Below the pieces are notes generated by a model. It was not told the origin of the DNA, did not search any database, and saw nothing but the letters and a program-made list of their open reading frames with translations. A DNA stretch of 64,000 bases, taken from Streptantibioticus ferralitis. Its GTDB lineage: Bacteria > Actinomycetota > Actinomycetes > Streptomycetales > Streptomycetaceae. The stretch lies in NCBI RefSeq assembly GCF_029223525.1, contig NZ_JARHTQ010000034.1:1-64000 (forward strand). The letters run 5' to 3'. The translations under genes and the position numbers were made by a program. Each line of letters opens with the position of its first letter. Position 1 is the first letter of the stretch. Below, one piece after another: positions 26,326 to 35,035 of the stretch.

Positions 26326-26592
26326 TTATTGGCCGAGCGTTGAGGCCTGCTGGCTCGTCTCGCCCGTGAGCTGTTCGTTTATTTTTGCGATCTGCTGGTG
26401 CAGTGCTTCGTGTTGTGCTGAGAGCGCCTCGAAGTTGGAAGTGAGTCGTTCGAGCAGTTCCTTGGCCTGGACGTCGGTGTCGAAGTCGTGTTGGGCGAGT
26501 TCGCTGGAGATCTGGTCGCTGCGTTTGGCTGCGATGAGGAGGATTGCCCCTTGCAGGGCCGCGAGACAGGAGAATCCCATCACGAGGTCTCC
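26326..26592 (-). pseudogene. DUF1003-like protein, C-terminal fragment
   Basis: About 85 residues: the second half of a hydrophobic helix (GFSCLAALQGAILLIAA), KRSDQISSELAQHDFD and then a coiled-coil tail ending EQLTGETSQQ. This is the C-terminal half of DUF1003 membrane proteins, whose first helix is missing. The ATG at 26583 could serve as a start, but the family normally has two membrane helices, so it is probably truncated. Confidence 0.5.
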
Positions 26593-26973
26593 GAACTCTC
26601 CCCGGCCCGCACCTCCGGTGATGCGCGTCCGGGGCTACTGGACCCGAGGTCCGCGCTGAGCCCACCGGACCGCGGGATGGGTGGCCGCGATGATACCACA
26701 TACCCTTCGGCCGGCCCGCAGCGCCCGAGGTCCGGGCCCGCCAGCAGTTCACCCGGCGGCAGTGGCCTGCTGGTCCCGAAGCGGCGCCGCCGAGCCCCAA
26801 CCACCGGCCCCAGCTGGGCCGTTGCGGAGGGCGCTGCCTGAGGCAGGTGACGGTTCGCACGCCTGCAGGGCGAGAAGGCCCGCCCCCGAGAGCACAGCGG
26901 GCGGGCTTCTGGTTCCGACCGCATCCGGCCACGGCGGCGATCTGTCCTGCCGCGGTCACCCAACACGGACTTG
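26593..26973. other. Intergenic stretch with a hairpin
   Basis: No gene is recognised; long frames here lack any domain or start signal. The only clear structure is the hairpin at 26878-26906. Confidence 0.4.
26878..26906. terminator. GC-rich hairpin, probable terminator
   Basis: GCCCGCCC (26878-26885) pairs with GGGCGGGC (26899-26906) around a 13-nt loop, followed by TTCTGG. It lies about 380 bp before the kynurenine operon and could shield it from upstream transcription. Confidence 0.5.
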
Positions 26974-27033
26974 ATGGGCCGAGGTTGATGCTTGACCACT
27001 CTTTGGTCGCACTCCCCGAAGCTCCTGCCATGG
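26974..27033 (+). repeat. Long direct repeat, copy 1
   Basis: About 55 bp with few mismatches to 32273-32332; the shared core includes CGAGGTTGATGCTTGACC and TCCCCGAAGCTCCTGCC. The two copies bracket the DUF6875-to-methyltransferase operon. They may be the ends of an unrecognised element or the scar of a duplication. Confidence 0.8.
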
Positions 27034-27042
27034 ATTCCGGGG

Positions 27043-27225
27043 GCCTGTCGCTGTCGGCTCTGCGCTGGCGGAGGGGTTCTGGTACCGCGTTGCCCAGACG
27101 GTGATGTGGCGCCCCGTTCCGGCGGGTGCGGCCGTCGTCGTCCTGCTGCTCGTGCTGGAGCGCACCAGGTGCAGACCACCTTGATCAACGACTACCCGGC
27201 GCGGGAGACCGATCCGATGGCCCGA
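27043..27225 (+). pseudogene. MMPL transporter gene fragment with internal deletions
   Basis: Three blocks match the MMPL gene at 39365-41602 in order: about 27043-27065 to 40230, 27066-27165 to 40412, and 27165-27222 to 40566. The DNA between the blocks is deleted. The longest block encodes the same region as FWYRLAQAVMRRPVPAG in the intact gene. It is a decayed partial duplicate beside the start of the biosynthetic operon. Confidence 0.8.
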
Positions 27226-27286
27226 TCGGCCCCGAGTCACCTCTCATCCGCGTCCTACCAGGACTGACAACCGAGGACTGACAACG

Positions 27287-27919
27287 ATGCTGACTGATGC
27301 GCTCTCCGTCGACCTGGAGAAGGCCCTGGAGGCCGTCGACGGTTGGTTGAGCGACTACATCTGCCAACCGCACAGCGAACTCGGACGCCCCGGTCCGGTG
27401 TGCCCGTTCGTCGAACCGGCCCAGCGCGCCGGCGCCCTGGAGATCAGGGTCCGGCTGATCGGTCCGACGCCCAGCCAGACCCTGCTCAGCGAGATCGTCC
27501 GCTGCGGCCTCCACGAGTTCAGCGAGGCCGACCGGAAGGCCGGCAATCCGAACCTGCGCTCGCTGCTGCTGGTACTGCCCGATCTGCCGCCCGAACACCT
27601 GCACTTGCTGGACGAGGCGCACGCGATGCTCAAGCCCGAGGCCGTCCGCCGTGGGCTGATGATCGCCCAGTTCCACGAGAACTGCACCGAGAAGGCGGCC
27701 CGCAACCCGGCGTTCGAGGTCAGCTACGCTCCGGTACCGATGATCGCGGTGCGCTCGATGGCGATCCACGACGTGCTGTTTCTGTCGAGCCGGCGGGACT
27801 GGTTCGAGGAGTATGCGGGCCAGTTCGGCAACCGCTACCGGACATCGGCGAACGGCGTGGATCCGCTGCTGGCCGAGCTGTACGAGCAGGCCTGCGCCAC
27901 CTACGGCGTGCGGGGCTGA
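27287..27919 (+). CDS. DUF6875-like protein, first gene of the kynurenine operon
   Basis: A 210-aa soluble protein. The N-terminal QPHSELGRPGPVCPFVEPA segment resembles DUF6875 proteins found in actinobacterial biosynthetic clusters; the rest has an alternating strand/helix pattern and a conserved-looking MIAVRSMAIHDVLFL strand. The biochemical role is unknown. The ATG follows AGGACTGACAACG, and the 12-bp sequence AGGACTGACAAC occurs twice (27260 and 27274). The formamidase gene follows after 33 bp on the same strand, so it is probably the operon leader. Confidence 0.6.
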   Translation: MLTDALSVDLEKALEAVDGWLSDYICQPHSELGRPGPVCPFVEPAQRAGALEIRVRLIGPTPSQTLLSEIVRCGLHEFSEADRKAGNPNLRSLLLVLPDLPPEHLHLLDEAHAMLKPEAVRRGLMIAQFHENCTEKAARNPAFEVSYAPVPMIAVRSMAIHDVLFLSSRRDWFEEYAGQFGNRYRTSANGVDPLLAELYEQACATYGVRG

Positions 27920-27952
27920 GCGGATGCGCGGCGTACCGCGCGGAGACGCCCG

Positions 27953-28831
27953 ATGACCGCCACCGCCGTCTACCGGGGCATGGACCAGGCCACGCTCGAC
28001 CGGCAGTACTCGCCGAGCACGCGGGTCCCCAGCCTCCAGGCCTACCTCGACGCGTACGCGCGGCTGAGCGAGGCCGCCCGGCGCCGCTACCCGGTGCGGG
28101 CCGGACTGGCGTACGGTCCGCGCCCGGCGGAGCGGCTCGACTACTTCCCCGGGGCGGGCTCGGGCCGCCCGCCGCTGCTGGTGTTCGTGCACGGCGGGAA
28201 CTGGCAGGCGCTGGGCCGTGCCGAATCGGCCTTCGCGGTCCCGCCGTTGCTGGCCGCGGGCGCGGCGGTCGCGGTGGTCGAGTACGGGCTGGCACCGGAC
28301 ACCCCGCTGGACTCGATGGCCGGTTCGGTCCGCCGGAGTGTGGACTGGCTGCTGCGGCGCGCGGACGAACTCGGATTCGCCCCGGGCCGACTGCACTTGT
28401 GCGGCACCTCGGCCGGGGCGCACCTGGCCGCGATGGCGCTGCTGCCCGGGCCGGCGGACGGCCCGGATGTGTCGGGGCGGATCGCCGGGGCGGTGCTGCT
28501 GAGCGGGATGTACGACCTGGAGCCGGTCCGGTTGTCGTACGTCAACGAGACGCTGCGGATGGGCGAGGCCGGGGCGCGGCGCAACAGCCCGCTGCACCAC
28601 CTGCCGGCGCGGCTGCCCGAGCTGGTGCTGGCCCGCGGCGGCAACGAGACCGAGGAGTACGTCCGCCAGCACGAGCGGATGGTGGCGGCGGTGCGCCCGC
28701 GGGCCCCGGTGACGGAGGTCGTCGCCGAACGGCGCAACCACTTCGACCTCCCCTATGACCTGGGGGTTCGGGGCACCGAGCTGGGCGACGCCGTCCTCAC
28801 GCAGATGCGACGAAGGAGGAAGACCACATGA
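27953..28831 (+). CDS. Kynurenine formamidase-like alpha/beta hydrolase
   Basis: A 292-aa cytoplasmic alpha/beta hydrolase with the oxyanion motif HGGNWQ, the nucleophile elbow GTSAGAHLAA and a catalytic His in RRNHFDLPYDL. The HGGNW form is typical of arylformamidases that hydrolyse N-formylkynurenine. The call rests on the next two genes, tryptophan dioxygenase and kynureninase, with which it forms a complete three-step path. The stop overlaps the dioxygenase start (ATGA), so the two are translationally coupled. Other esterase functions cannot be excluded from motifs alone. Confidence 0.78.
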   Translation: MTATAVYRGMDQATLDRQYSPSTRVPSLQAYLDAYARLSEAARRRYPVRAGLAYGPRPAERLDYFPGAGSGRPPLLVFVHGGNWQALGRAESAFAVPPLLAAGAAVAVVEYGLAPDTPLDSMAGSVRRSVDWLLRRADELGFAPGRLHLCGTSAGAHLAAMALLPGPADGPDVSGRIAGAVLLSGMYDLEPVRLSYVNETLRMGEAGARRNSPLHHLPARLPELVLARGGNETEEYVRQHERMVAAVRPRAPVTEVVAERRNHFDLPYDLGVRGTELGDAVLTQMRRRRKTT

Positions 28832-29709
28832 ACGTCGAACCCACCCCCGGGTGTCCGTTCTTTGCCGACGGGCCGAGCCAACCAGGCAATGCGACTGACA
28901 ATCAGCTTCAGGCTGAGCTCCCGCAGGGCCCCACCCCCTACGTGCAGTACGCGCGGATGGACGCGTTGCTGGCGCTCCAGCATCCGCTGAGCACCGCGGA
29001 CACCGAGCCGGGCTTCATCATCATGAGCCAGGTGAAGGAGCTGCTGTTCAAGCTGCTGCATACCGAACTCACCACCATCCGCGATCAGTTGCACAAGGAC
29101 CAGCTCGACGACGCGCTGTGGACGCTGCGTCGGTCGGTCCGGGTGCAGCAGGTGTTGCTGGTGTGCTGGGAAACCTTCTCCGTCCTTTCGCCGGTGGAGT
29201 TCGCCGAGTTCCGAGACTTCTTTGGTGCCGCCTCCGGCTTCCAGTCGGTGAGCTACCGGAGGCTGGAATTCCTGCTCGGCAACAAGAACCCGGCGATGGT
29301 GGAGCCGCACCGCAACTCCCCGGCGTACCAGGAGGTACTGGCCCAGCTGCACGAGCCGAGCTTGTACGACGAGGCGCTCGGGCTGCTGACCCGCCGCGGG
29401 CTGCTGGCGCCGCACGACGCCCCGACGGGCGACCCCACACAGCCATACCGGGCCGGCGCCGAGGTTGAGGCGGCCTGGCGGGCGGTCTACCGGGACCCGA
29501 TCCGCCACCGCGACCTCCATCTGCTCGCAGAGGCGCTGATGGACACCGCGGACCAGTTCGCCCGCTGGCGCTACACCCACCTGGTGACCGTACAGCGGAT
29601 TCTGGGCGCCAAGCCGGGCACCGGCGGCACGTCGGGTGTGCCCTGGCTCGCCGCGATCAGCGAGCACCGCTTCTTCCCCGAGCTGTGGTCGGCGCGATCA
29701 GCGCTCTGA
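28828..29709 (+). CDS. kynA: Tryptophan 2,3-dioxygenase
   Basis: A 293-aa heme dioxygenase that opens the indole ring of L-tryptophan to N-formylkynurenine. The proximal heme ligand His251 is in RYTHLVTVQRILG, followed by AKPGTGGTSG, the substrate loop. The usual HQxxELWFK motif is altered to SQVKELLFK: Ser67 replaces the distal His that contacts the indole NH, and Leu replaces Trp. The N-terminus also carries a CPFF motif. The gene overlaps the formamidase, and the kynureninase follows after 54 bp. Confidence 0.88.
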   Translation: MNVEPTPGCPFFADGPSQPGNATDNQLQAELPQGPTPYVQYARMDALLALQHPLSTADTEPGFIIMSQVKELLFKLLHTELTTIRDQLHKDQLDDALWTLRRSVRVQQVLLVCWETFSVLSPVEFAEFRDFFGAASGFQSVSYRRLEFLLGNKNPAMVEPHRNSPAYQEVLAQLHEPSLYDEALGLLTRRGLLAPHDAPTGDPTQPYRAGAEVEAAWRAVYRDPIRHRDLHLLAEALMDTADQFARWRYTHLVTVQRILGAKPGTGGTSGVPWLAAISEHRFFPELWSARSAL

Positions 29710-29763
29710 CGATCAGCGCGTTACACGATCCAAGCCAGGCGACACGAGAGAGAAAGGGGACCG

Positions 29764-31026
29764 ATGGAGCGCGGGACCTCGCGCACGGTGGCCGAGAAGC
29801 TGGACGCGGCCGATCCGCTGGCCGGGTTCCGGGACCGGTTCGTCATCACCGACCCGGAACTGATCTACCTGGACGGCAACTCGCTGGGCCGGCTGCCCGC
29901 CGCCACACCCGACCATCTGCGCGAGGTGGTCGAGGGAGGCTGGGGCGGCGGGCTGGTGCGGTCGTGGCAGAACTGGATCGACTGGGGCAGCCGGCTCGGC
30001 GCCCGGCTCGCGGACCACGTACTGGGCGCGCGGGCCGGTGAGGTCGTGGTCTGCGACTCGACCTCGATAAACCTGTACAAGCTGGCCGCCGCAGCCCTGG
30101 ACGCCGCTCCGCGACGCAGCACCGTCCTGATCGACGCCGAGGACTTCCCGACCAACCGCTACATCCTGCAGGGGCTGGCCGCGCAGCGCGGCCTGCGCCT
30201 GCACCAACTGACCTCCGACCTCGATGACGGCTTGCAAGGGGAACAGCTGCGCTCTGCCCTCGATCAGGATGTGGCGCTGGTGGTACTTTCGCTGGTTTCG
30301 TATCGCAGCGGTGCGCTGCTGGACATGGCGGCGGTGAACGAACTGGCCCGCGCGGTCGGCGCCCGCGTGCTGTGGGACCTGTCGCACGCTGCCGGGGCTG
30401 TCCCGGTCGAGCTCGCCGCGACCGGCGCGGAGCTCGCGGTCGGCTGCACCTACAAGTACCTCAACGGCGGCCCAGGTTCGCCCGCCTACCTCTATGTGCG
30501 CAGGGAGCTGCAGGCGCAGCTGCGGCAGCCGGTCTGGGGCTGGTTCGGGCAGCGCGAGCAGTTCCAGATGGGCGCAGAGTACGATCCGGTGCCGTCGATC
30601 GAGCGCTTCCTGGTGAGCACGCCGCCGCTGCTGTCGCTGGCGGCGATCGACCCGGCGCTCGCCCTTGTAGAAGAGGCCGGTGTCGAACGGATCCGGGCCA
30701 AGGGGCTGCTCCTGGGCAGGCTGGTGACCGACCTGGCGGACGATTGGCTGGGCCCGCTGGGGTTCAGGTCGGCCTCGCCCCACCTGCCCGAGCGGCGCGG
30801 TTCGCATGTGTCGCTGTACCACCCCGACGCCTGGCGGATCTGCCAAGCGCTCGCCACGGAGGCGAAGGTCGTCTGCGACTACCGCGTACCGGACCGGCTG
30901 CGGATCGGCCCGTCCCCGCTGTACACCCGGTTCACCGAGGTCTGGGACGCCATGGACCGCCTGCGCGAGGTCGCCACCCGGCGCAACTACGTGTCCCGCC
31001 CGGCCGATCTGACCCGCGTCACCTGA
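29764..31026 (+). CDS. kynU: Kynureninase
   Basis: A 420-aa PLP enzyme cleaving kynurenine to anthranilate and alanine (or 3-hydroxykynurenine to 3-hydroxyanthranilate). The PLP lysine is Lys231 in GCTYKYLNGGPG; Asp205 in WDLSHAAGA holds the ring nitrogen. The N-terminal YLDGNSLGRLP and the WQNWIDW segment are typical of the family. The ATG follows AAAGGGG. No kynurenine 3-monooxygenase is in the window, so the product here should be anthranilate unless hydroxylation is encoded elsewhere. Confidence 0.9.
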   Translation: MERGTSRTVAEKLDAADPLAGFRDRFVITDPELIYLDGNSLGRLPAATPDHLREVVEGGWGGGLVRSWQNWIDWGSRLGARLADHVLGARAGEVVVCDSTSINLYKLAAAALDAAPRRSTVLIDAEDFPTNRYILQGLAAQRGLRLHQLTSDLDDGLQGEQLRSALDQDVALVVLSLVSYRSGALLDMAAVNELARAVGARVLWDLSHAAGAVPVELAATGAELAVGCTYKYLNGGPGSPAYLYVRRELQAQLRQPVWGWFGQREQFQMGAEYDPVPSIERFLVSTPPLLSLAAIDPALALVEEAGVERIRAKGLLLGRLVTDLADDWLGPLGFRSASPHLPERRGSHVSLYHPDAWRICQALATEAKVVCDYRVPDRLRIGPSPLYTRFTEVWDAMDRLREVATRRNYVSRPADLTRVT

Positions 31027-31070
31027 CCACTGCTCGCGCCTTTCCCACCCACACCCCATACGGAGCACCG

Positions 31071-32111
31071 ATGGCAGACGTTCCCCCGCTCAGCACCGAT
31101 GGCCTGGTCCAGATCCTGTTCGGTTCCTCGGCCTTCCAGATGCTCAACGCCGGTTGCAACCTTGGTTTGTTCGCACTGCTTGACCGGCAGCCCGACCTGA
31201 CCCCGGAGGAGATCGGCCGAGAGCTCGGCCTGGAAGCGCGCCCGGTGCAGGTCCTGCTTCTCGGCACCACCGCGCTGCGCCTGACCGCCCGTCATTCCGG
31301 GCGCTACCGCAACGCCGAGCTGCTGACCGGCATGTTCGCGGATGGAACCTGGGAGATCATGGAGGATCTGGTCGCATACGAGGAGCAGATCGTCCGCCCC
31401 GCCGAAGTGGACTTCACCGAGTCGCTGCGCGCCAACACCAACGTCGGCCTACGCCGGATCAAGGGCACCGGCACTGATCTGTACCACCGGCTGTCCGCGG
31501 ACCCGGACCTGGAGCAGCTGTTCTACCGGTGCATGCGGTCGTGGTCCCGGCTGTCCAACCCGATCCTGGTCGAGAAGGCCGACCTGACCGCGGTGCGCCG
31601 GGTGCTCGATGTCGGCGGCGGCGACGGCGTGAACGCGATTGCCCTCGCGCAGGCCGACCCCGGGGCCGAGTTCACGATTCTCGACCTCCCCGGGACAGTG
31701 GAGATCGCGCGTCGCAAGATCGCCGAGCAGGGCCTGGCCGACCGGATCACCGTCCAGGCCGCCGACATCTTCGCCGACACCTACCCGTCCGGGCACGACT
31801 GCGTGCTGTTCGCCAACCAGCTGGTGATCTGGTCGCCGGAGGAGAACCTGGCCCTGCTCCGCAAGGCCCACCAAGCGCTGCCGGACGGCGGCCGGGTAGT
31901 GGTGTTCAATGCCATGTCCGACGACAGCGGGGAGGGCCCGCTGTACGCGGCCCTGGACAACGTCTACTTCGCGACCCTGCCCGCCGCGAGCAGCACCATC
32001 TACCGCTGGGGGCAGTACGAGGAGTGGTTTGCCGCTGCCGGGTTCGCCAAGGTCGAGCGGCTGCCGGGCGGCCGGTGGACCCCCCACGGCGTGATCAGCG
32101 CAGTCAAATGA
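31071..32111 (+). CDS. SAM-dependent methyltransferase, O-methyltransferase family 2 type
   Basis: 346 aa with an N-terminal dimerisation and winged-helix domain (FALLDRQPDLTPEEIGRELG) and a SAM Rossmann fold (VLDVGGGDGVNAIALA, FTILDLPGTVEIARR). Relatives in actinomycin- and pyrrolobenzodiazepine-type pathways methylate hydroxykynurenine or hydroxyanthranilate rings, and the operon context suggests an aromatic kynurenine-derived substrate. Whether it makes an O-, N- or C-methyl product cannot be told from sequence. The start follows CGGAG. It is the last gene before the second long direct repeat. Confidence 0.82.
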   Translation: MADVPPLSTDGLVQILFGSSAFQMLNAGCNLGLFALLDRQPDLTPEEIGRELGLEARPVQVLLLGTTALRLTARHSGRYRNAELLTGMFADGTWEIMEDLVAYEEQIVRPAEVDFTESLRANTNVGLRRIKGTGTDLYHRLSADPDLEQLFYRCMRSWSRLSNPILVEKADLTAVRRVLDVGGGDGVNAIALAQADPGAEFTILDLPGTVEIARRKIAEQGLADRITVQAADIFADTYPSGHDCVLFANQLVIWSPEENLALLRKAHQALPDGGRVVVFNAMSDDSGEGPLYAALDNVYFATLPAASSTIYRWGQYEEWFAAAGFAKVERLPGGRWTPHGVISAVK

Positions 32112-32411
32112 GCGGTGGACGGCCAGGGCCGCCACGACCGCGCCCGTCGCCAAGCGGTCCGGAATCGGCCCTCCGTGTGATCAACGTGCGGGGCAAGCCA
32201 CGTTCCACGAGCTGACCGCGTCCGGCTACGGCTTCCGCCGCCCCCGCAGCGGCGCGCCAATACGGGCCTGGCGAACCGAGGTTGATGCTTGACCGCTTTT
32301 TGGTCGCGTTCCCCGAAGCTCCTGCCCTGCTGCTGGCCGCCGCAGCCGCCTGACCGCACCGGCCGCTCCCCGTTCCCTCTTCCGGCTTCCTTGCGACTTT
32401 GGAGTCAAACC
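32112..32411. other. 300-bp break between the two cluster operons
   Basis: No gene. It contains the second copy of the long direct repeat (32273-32332) and then the leader of the AMP-ligase gene. A promoter for the second operon probably lies here, but no clear -35/-10 pair stands out. Confidence 0.4.
32273..32332 (+). repeat. Long direct repeat, copy 2
   Basis: Partner of 26974-27033, sharing CCGAGGTTGATGCTTGACC and TCCCCGAAGCTCCTGCC with a few transitions between. It lies 160 bp after the methyltransferase and 80 bp before the AMP-ligase start. Confidence 0.8.
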
Positions 32412-34013
32412 ATGTGGAAAGCGCCTTGGCGCAGAGCCCGCGACTTCCAGCTCGGCGACATGTTCACCCATGAGGCCATACGCAATCCGGAGTTGCTCCT
32501 CCGGCTGACCCGGCCGATGGCCCTCAGCCCCTCGCTCGGCACACGGGTGCGGCTGCGCGACATCGCCCGCCTGGTGGAAGAGGCTACACAGTGGCTCAGG
32601 TCCGGTGGTGTCCGGCCCGGCGACCGCGTGGCCATCGTCAAGACGCAGTCGCTGGACGTCAGCATCCTGCAGCAGGCCGTGGCCGGGATCGGCGCCACCG
32701 CCGCCATGCTGTGGCCCTACACCGATCCGAAGACCCTCCGTGCACTGCTGACCCGCCTGGACCGCCCCTTCCTCGTCACCGACGGTCTGGTGCGGGACAC
32801 CTCCCTCGCCGGCGTGGAACTACCCGAGCTGACCCGCGCGGTGTTCACCGTGCTCGGTGACCGGCAGGTCGACGTCGAACAGCACTCACCCGCGGCACCG
32901 GACCGGCCACTGCAGCTACCGCCGGGAGTCGTGCTGATCGCCCACAGCTCGGGCACGACCGGGGTGCCCAAGCTGATGGCGTTCGACAACCCGGGCATCG
33001 GGGCGCACACCGAACTGCAGGTACAGGTCGCCAACTTGCTGCGGATGCGTGGTCCGGTGGCCTTCTGCCTGTCCTACTTCCACGCCCGCATGCCCTCGGC
33101 ACTGGGCACCGCACTGCGCCGGAACGCCGAGATACTGCTGCTGGACGACCCGGACCCGTTGGCGGCCGCGGAGCTGATGGGCCAGGTGCGTCCCAACGTC
33201 GTCGAGACCTTCCCCAATGTCTTCGTGGAGTGGGAACGCCTCGCCGACCATCCCGGCACGCCCTTCGCGGCCGTGCAGTACTTCATCAACACCTTCGACG
33301 CCATCCACCCGCGCACCGTCGAGCGCCTGCTGAACGCCTCGCAGCGCCACCACCCACGCTATCTCCAGGCGTACGGAACCACCGAGACCGGACCGCTGTC
33401 GATCCGGGTCCACACCCGGCGCGGTATCGGCACGGCCGACGCCCGCTGCGTCGGCTACCCGATCCCCGGTTTCAGCCGCAACCGGCTCGCCGCCCGCCCC
33501 GGCACCGAGGACGCGGACAACCGCCGCGGCGAGATCATCGTCCGGGTCCGCGGCGCCGCCCTGACCTACCTCGACGAACCCGTCAGAAGGGCTCCCGGCT
33601 CGGCACGGAACTGGTGGAGCACTGGTGACCTCGGGCAGCGCGGCCGATGGGGATGCCTGCATCTGCTGGACCGCATCGTGGATGAAACCCCCGAACTCGG
33701 CAGCAACCTGGCGTACGAAGACCTGCTGATGCAACGGCTGCCGAACCTCAACGAGGTGCTGTTCCTGCCGTCGCCGTCCGGCGGACCCCCGCTCCCGGTG
33801 GTGTGCACCGTGGGGGACCAGCCGCTGGACGCCGCGGCCTGGGCCGAGGCCGTCGCGGGCCTGCCGCCGTTCGCGGATCCGCTGCATGTGCGATGGAATT
33901 CCGTGCCGCGCGGCTCCACCTGGAAGGTACGGCGACTGGAGCTGCGGCGACGGCTGGCCGCCGGCGAGGTCGAACGGCTCGCCTTCAACGCACCTGGAAC
34001 CGGGGGCCGTTGA
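32412..34013 (+). CDS. AMP-dependent acyl ligase-like enzyme (stand-alone)
   Basis: A 533-aa ANL-superfamily protein. The ATP P-loop is IAHSSGTTGVPKLMAF; the acyl-adenylate motif is AYGTTETGPL; the WWSTGDLGQRGRWG motif precedes the hinge. The hinge region (LLDRIVDETPELGSNLAYED) diverges from the usual pattern, and the C-terminal lysine is probably in STWKVRR. It may activate an aromatic acid, or act as a CreM-like diazotase that uses ATP and nitrite. Those diazotases belong to the same superfamily, and a nitrous-acid pair lies in this cluster. The next gene overlaps its stop. Confidence 0.78.
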   Translation: MWKAPWRRARDFQLGDMFTHEAIRNPELLLRLTRPMALSPSLGTRVRLRDIARLVEEATQWLRSGGVRPGDRVAIVKTQSLDVSILQQAVAGIGATAAMLWPYTDPKTLRALLTRLDRPFLVTDGLVRDTSLAGVELPELTRAVFTVLGDRQVDVEQHSPAAPDRPLQLPPGVVLIAHSSGTTGVPKLMAFDNPGIGAHTELQVQVANLLRMRGPVAFCLSYFHARMPSALGTALRRNAEILLLDDPDPLAAAELMGQVRPNVVETFPNVFVEWERLADHPGTPFAAVQYFINTFDAIHPRTVERLLNASQRHHPRYLQAYGTTETGPLSIRVHTRRGIGTADARCVGYPIPGFSRNRLAARPGTEDADNRRGEIIVRVRGAALTYLDEPVRRAPGSARNWWSTGDLGQRGRWGCLHLLDRIVDETPELGSNLAYEDLLMQRLPNLNEVLFLPSPSGGPPLPVVCTVGDQPLDAAAWAEAVAGLPPFADPLHVRWNSVPRGSTWKVRRLELRRRLAAGEVERLAFNAPGTGGR

Positions 34014-35035
34014 TGACTCGCCCAGCCGCGGCCGACCGGGCACGCCGCGTGCGTACCGACGTCTGGCTGGCCGCCCTCGACGAGGTGGTGCTGACCCCGG
34101 AGGCGTACCGCGAGCGGACGATGACCCGGCAGCAGGCACTCAACTGGCTCTTCTGCCCACCTGAGACCTTCGCAGCGCTCACCGCCGCCGGCCTGCCGGA
34201 AGTGGGACGGGCGCCGGACACCTCAGAGCCGCTGTACGACTTCCATGATGTGGTCAACGTGGGCATCGTCGCGGGCGAAGGCACCACCACCGGGGAACTC
34301 AGTGAACGCGCCCTGCTGCGCTACGCCGCATCCGCCCCGCAGACCTGGGTGGCTCCCCGGCAGTGGTCGGTCGAGCTGTCCTACACCTGCAGCCACCAGG
34401 ACCGCTGCACGCAGGGTGCCTGGGAGGTGGCCGACCCCGCTCTGGAGGAGTTCGACGGACAACTCCACGCGCTGAGCGTGATGCGGTCCGCAGCCGGCAG
34501 CGCCATCGCCGTCCAGGTCCGGTGCACCGTTCAGGGCAGCCGCCGGGACGTCGTCGCGCCCGAGATCCGCGAGGTCTACCGGCAGGCACTGGCGGACTTC
34601 CGCAGCGGACGGCGCCGCTACCAGTGGATGCCTGCGCCGCTGCGCCACGACCCGGCGCGGGCCAAGGCACTCGGTCTCGCGGACTGCCTGGTCACCAGCG
34701 GGGAACTGGCCGCGGACCTGGCGGCCGCCGGATACACCACGCGGACCCGTACCGTCAGCGCGCTCGGCCTGGCCGGAATCGACCATGCGTGGGCCGAGGT
34801 GATGGACACCGACGGCCAGTGGAAGTTCCTCGACCCGGTGTTCGCCCACCTCGCCCTGCGCCGGCCCGGTACCCGGCCGGAATACGAGGAGTTCTGCCTC
34901 GGCTCGTCCAGCAACCGGCTGCTGCCCTGGGCCGCCGCGGCGACCGACGGGGTGGTCCGGCACCACTGCGCACATCCGACGTCGATCATCACCACGACCA
35001 TCACCACGGGAGCGCCGCACGATGCCCGTACCTGA
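34013..35035 (+). CDS. Transglutaminase-like acyltransferase
   Basis: A 340-aa protein with a transglutaminase-like core and visible catalytic triad: Cys225 in GLADCLVTSG, His258 in GIDHAWAEV and Asp274 in KFLDPVF. The segment between Cys and His contains SALGLAGI. In several natural-product pathways such folds join amines to carrier-bound acyl groups. Here it sits between an AMP ligase and a carrier protein, overlapping both, in a cluster lacking a condensation domain, so amide-bond formation is a reasonable inference. Hydrolysis or a structural role are alternatives. The tail is Thr- and His-rich. Confidence 0.65.
   Translation: MTRPAAADRARRVRTDVWLAALDEVVLTPEAYRERTMTRQQALNWLFCPPETFAALTAAGLPEVGRAPDTSEPLYDFHDVVNVGIVAGEGTTTGELSERALLRYAASAPQTWVAPRQWSVELSYTCSHQDRCTQGAWEVADPALEEFDGQLHALSVMRSAAGSAIAVQVRCTVQGSRRDVVAPEIREVYRQALADFRSGRRRYQWMPAPLRHDPARAKALGLADCLVTSGELAADLAAAGYTTRTRTVSALGLAGIDHAWAEVMDTDGQWKFLDPVFAHLALRRPGTRPEYEEFCLGSSSNRLLPWAAAATDGVVRHHCAHPTSIITTTITTGAPHDART

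Noticed and set aside
29713-31068. Long minus-strand frame opposite kynureninase
   Set aside because: Antisense frame caused by high third-position GC; the plus-strand gene has all family motifs.
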